DNA of 8,335 bases, taken from NCBI GenBank assembly GCA_028821815.1, contig JAPKEY010000059.1:1-8335 (forward strand). The letters are read 5' to 3'. The notes beneath the pieces are model-generated. The model was not told the DNA's origin, searched no databases, and was given only the letters and a program-made list of their open reading frames with translations. Positions 6,337-8,335 of this stretch are shown here, piece after piece. Position numbers and translations under genes: made by a program. The stretch comes from Candidatus Poseidoniales archaeon (GTDB taxonomy: Archaea; Thermoplasmatota; Poseidoniia; Poseidoniales; Thalassarchaeaceae). Position 1 is the first letter of the stretch. The number at the start of each line of letters is the position of its first letter.

Positions 6337-7268
6337 CAAAGCCAGGCTGGAAACCCATCTTCATTTTCAGTTAGGGCAGCATGCAAAATTACATCCGGCA
6401 CATTCAACGGATGCGTTTGGGGCCATGTTGCCAGCGGCGAGATAACGACACTTCCTGCCATCAAACTTGAACAATCTGTTTTTGGAAGTGGTTCATCCTC
6501 AATTGATGCTGCACCAACAATGAAACCACGATTTCCATCACTTGATTTCGTCGCACCGTGATACCATCGTGCCCCCAATGGGACAGTTTCTACAGCACCA
6601 CTCCATTCATGTGGTGTATTCAAATTGAGAATAATATCTCCACTTCTGAATGCCTCTCTGATACGTTCATCCATTGGCATTTGCGCATCACCCCAAGGCT
6701 GATGCTTACTTCCACGGGTGCGCATGAGATTTGTAGGTTCTTCATTTGCAACCAATAAGGCGCGATCGATGAGCTCAAGAATGGCCGCAGTTCCTATTGA
6801 AAAATCCTCGTGTAAGTAGGTCCCTAGGCTGAGAGCGATCGCTGGCAACCCGTATAGGGCCGCTTCTCTGGCCGCAGAAACAGTACCTGAATGAATGACA
6901 TCTATGGATATATTAGGCCCAAAATTGATGCCTGAAATACACATGCGTGGGCGAATCATTGGAGCCCAAGATTCGAAACCCTGATCGATGGCGACAATTG
7001 TGCAATCACATGGAGTACCATCTAGGCTGAAAATTTGAATCGGTGGCCCATCTGCATCTAGATCCAAGGTTTTTACCAAGTCATTTCTATCCGTAAATTC
7101 AAGATCACTTTTCAGAGATAAGCGCATAGCAGAAGCGGATTGCTGGTGTGCTGGAGCGAGTACCGCCAAAGGGTGACCCCTCTCATGTAATATCTGGATT
7201 AAGCGATGTAACCCTGCAGCATCAATACCATCATCATTGGTCAAAAACAATGGTTCTCTCCAAGCCAT
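6333..7268 (-). CDS. surE: SurE-family 5'-/3'-nucleotidase
   Basis: A metal-dependent phosphatase that removes phosphate from nucleoside monophosphates (the family also acts on short polyphosphates); probably cytosolic. Family motifs are clear in the 311 residues: LTNDDGI at 9-15 with metal ligands D12 and D13, VLAPAHQQSAS at 36-46 with ligand S44, LDGTPCDC at 82-89, and ISGINFGPNISIDVIHSGTVSAAREA at 111-136 with metal ligand N119 and the nucleotide loop. It is longer than typical SurE (about 250-270 residues); the extra length appears to sit around 178-206, a polar stretch rich in Arg, Gln and Asp. I start at the ATG at 7268, which has GAGGGG 5 bases upstream, and not at the TTG immediately before it. 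It begins 9 bases after the transporter stop, which suggests coupled translation, though a functional link to that transporter is unknown. Confidence 0.94.
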   Translation of the reverse strand: MAWREPLFLTNDDGIDAAGLHRLIQILHERGHPLAVLAPAHQQSASAMRLSLKSDLEFTDRNDLVKTLDLDADGPPIQIFSLDGTPCDCTIVAIDQGFESWAPMIRPRMCISGINFGPNISIDVIHSGTVSAAREAALYGLPAIALSLGTYLHEDFSIGTAAILELIDRALLVANEEPTNLMRTRGSKHQPWGDAQMPMDERIREAFRSGDIILNLNTPHEWSGAVETVPLGARWYHGATKSSDGNRGFIVGAASIEDEPLPKTDCSSLMAGSVVISPLATWPQTHPLNVPDVILHAALTENEDGFPAWLC

Positions 7269-7273
7269 CAAAT

Positions 7274-7279
7274 CCCCTC
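7274..7279 (-). promoter_or_regulatory. Shine-Dalgarno site of surE overlapping the upstream stop codon
   Basis: GAGGGG lies 5 bases before the surE ATG. Its first two bases are the last two of the transporter stop codon (TGA at 7280-7278). Ribosomes terminating on the transporter gene would be placed on the surE start site, so translational coupling is likely. Confidence 0.65.
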
Positions 7280-8234
7280 AATTATCGGCGATGTTTACTG
7301 GTTCTTCAGTTAATCTATGGTTGGTCCCCACAATGGTCAATGCCATGCCGACAAGCATGAATGGACCGCCTACCCATGTCCACAGATTGGGGACTCCCTG
7401 AACACCTAGGACCCATCCAAGTAACCCACCCAGTAGAGGTTCCAAAACAACACAGACAGAGATAACCAATGGCGGAAGCCACTTGAGACTTGCATTAATA
7501 CCGGTGTGTCCGGCAAGTCCGGGGCCAAGAGCCAGATATCCAACAAGTAAAATCCAAGACATATCAGTCCAACCAAATACCGAAATATCGACTATAGTCA
7601 AATCGAGTGTGGCATTTTCAGCGAATACGGCGTGAATGGTTAGCAATATGGCGCAAATGGCAGTTACAGGAAAGGCATAGAGAAATAGTGGCATTTGTCT
7701 CTCACTCCGGAGATATCGACCAGCCGCAAGATAACCGACGATGGCGATAGCCCCCAAAAATGCTGCTGCATCTCCAATCAAGGTCACTGATCCAGAACCT
7801 GCATCTTGGACTGCGAGAATGGCCCCAAACACTCCGATTAACGCGCCCCATGTTTCCCACCGATGTGGTTGCATCCGTAGCGCTACCATTCCGGTGACGA
7901 TGATGAGGGGGTGGGCGGTAACAAAAAGTAGGCTGTGGGCCAGTGATGTATGATCCAATGACCAAACCCAGCTGCCGAAGTGTATCCAAAGACAAATCCC
8001 TGACCCGAAAATGATCCAGAAAGTTTTCCGAGTCCAATCAAATGATTCATTCTTAAGTTGCCAAATGAAGAATGGGAGGAGGACAATTGATGTGGCTTGC
8101 AGACGCCATGCGGCACGGAGTAATGGTGTTACATCCGACATTAACATGAATACTGCACCGGCACTGGATACCGCCAATACAGCGATTCCAAGAACTATCC
8201 ATGCGTGTACCGGGGGAGCCCGGGATTGTTCCAA
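7278..8234 (-). CDS. EamA/DMT-superfamily transporter
   Basis: A 318-residue integral membrane protein of the drug/metabolite transporter superfamily, EamA type. Two tandem halves of about five membrane segments each are visible. The first half runs from residue 11 to about 142 and includes the PLLRAAWRLQATSIVLLPFF block typical of EamA (37-56). The second runs from about 150 to 303 and includes VVLEPLLGGLLGWVLG (262-277), the conserved LEP motif before the last helix pair. Length is close to the family norm of about 300. Substrate cannot be predicted; these proteins export or take up amino acids, nucleosides, sugars and other small molecules. The start is a TTG at 8234, supported by GAGGTG 5 bases upstream; no ATG precedes the first membrane segment, the first being Met30. 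It sits 9 bases after an upstream membrane gene and 9 bases before surE. Confidence 0.9.
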   Translation of the reverse strand: MEQSRAPPVHAWIVLGIAVLAVSSAGAVFMLMSDVTPLLRAAWRLQATSIVLLPFFIWQLKNESFDWTRKTFWIIFGSGICLWIHFGSWVWSLDHTSLAHSLLFVTAHPLIIVTGMVALRMQPHRWETWGALIGVFGAILAVQDAGSGSVTLIGDAAAFLGAIAIVGYLAAGRYLRSERQMPLFLYAFPVTAICAILLTIHAVFAENATLDLTIVDISVFGWTDMSWILLVGYLALGPGLAGHTGINASLKWLPPLVISVCVVLEPLLGGLLGWVLGVQGVPNLWTWVGGPFMLVGMALTIVGTNHRLTEEPVNIADN

Positions 8235-8239
8235 ATCAA

Positions 8240-8245
8240 CACCTC
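8240..8245 (-). promoter_or_regulatory. Shine-Dalgarno site that fixes the transporter's TTG start
   Basis: GAGGTG lies 5 bases before the TTG. It overlaps the TGA stop codon (8246-8244) of the upstream gene in the same way as at the surE junction. This is the main evidence for the non-ATG start. Confidence 0.6.
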
Positions 8246-8335
8246 AAGATTCGATAGCTGTGCGGCCAAAGATACCTGCACGCTTGAACAGCCAATAGAT
8301 ACCACCGAAGATGATGACGTTGATGAGTGTGAAGC
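8244..8335 (-). CDS. Unidentified membrane protein, C-terminal end (cut by the window edge)
   Basis: Hand translation of the minus strand from the right edge gives 29 codons with no interruption, ending in TGA at 8246-8244. The visible end has one hydrophobic segment (FTLINVIIFGGIYWLF), a basic K-R pair just after it, and a short polar tail ending TAIES. That is the pattern of a last membrane helix with a cytoplasmic tail. Too little is visible to name a family. The exact 9-base spacing to the transporter start, with the stop inside that gene's ribosome site, shows that it is the upstream member of the same operon. Confidence 0.65.
   Translation of the reverse strand, partial: FTLINVIIFGGIYWLFKRAGIFGRTAIES

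Noticed and set aside
1..8335. CRISPR arrays, tRNA or rRNA genes, insertion sequences, phage or defence genes
   Set aside because: I looked for regular direct repeats, cloverleaf-like GGTTCGA blocks, and transposase or integrase motifs and saw none; the DNA is almost fully used by the listed genes.

Overview
The window reads as a compact archaeal chromosome segment, nearly all coding. The strongest lineage evidence is a full-length TrmY-type tRNA pseudouridine-54 methyltransferase, an archaeal family, encoded directly behind an archaeal-style SRP54. Moderate GC, gaps of a few bases, GAGG-type ribosome binding sites and a membrane-anchored protein with an N-terminal zinc ribbon fit a marine group II-like (Poseidoniales) euryarchaeon. 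That narrower placement is an impression from style, not a demonstrated assignment.

Layout: positions 1-4310 carry four genes on the minus strand, read right to left. They are a polytopic membrane protein of unknown function (268 codons), a zinc-ribbon/single-TM/transglutaminase-like protein (520 codons), a two-domain TrkA (474 codons) and the 5' part of trkH, which runs off the left edge. A 69-base GC-rich gap (4311-4379) separates this block from a divergent plus-strand pair, srp54 and trmY (4380-6336). trmY converges tail to tail with a second minus-strand block, and the two stop codons share the palindrome TTAA. That block, again right to left, is the last 29 codons of an unidentified membrane protein (from the right edge), an EamA-type transporter and surE.

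How the genes work together: trkA and trkH make the gating ring and pore of one potassium uptake system. srp54 (co-translational targeting to the membrane) and trmY (tRNA TpsiC-loop modification) form a translation-linked pair. The EamA transporter and SurE are probably translated in a coupled way, because the upstream stop codon forms part of the next gene's Shine-Dalgarno site at both junctions of that block. The 268-codon membrane protein and the transglutaminase-like protein have no assigned role; they are co-oriented and separated by a 62-base gap holding a strong perfect hairpin.

I saw no rRNA, tRNA, CRISPR array, insertion sequence or prophage feature, and there is no non-coding stretch longer than 69 bases. 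I did not find a clear new multi-gene system. The least explained pieces are the transglutaminase-like protein, whose third catalytic residue is not where expected, its unknown membrane neighbour, and the hairpin between them.
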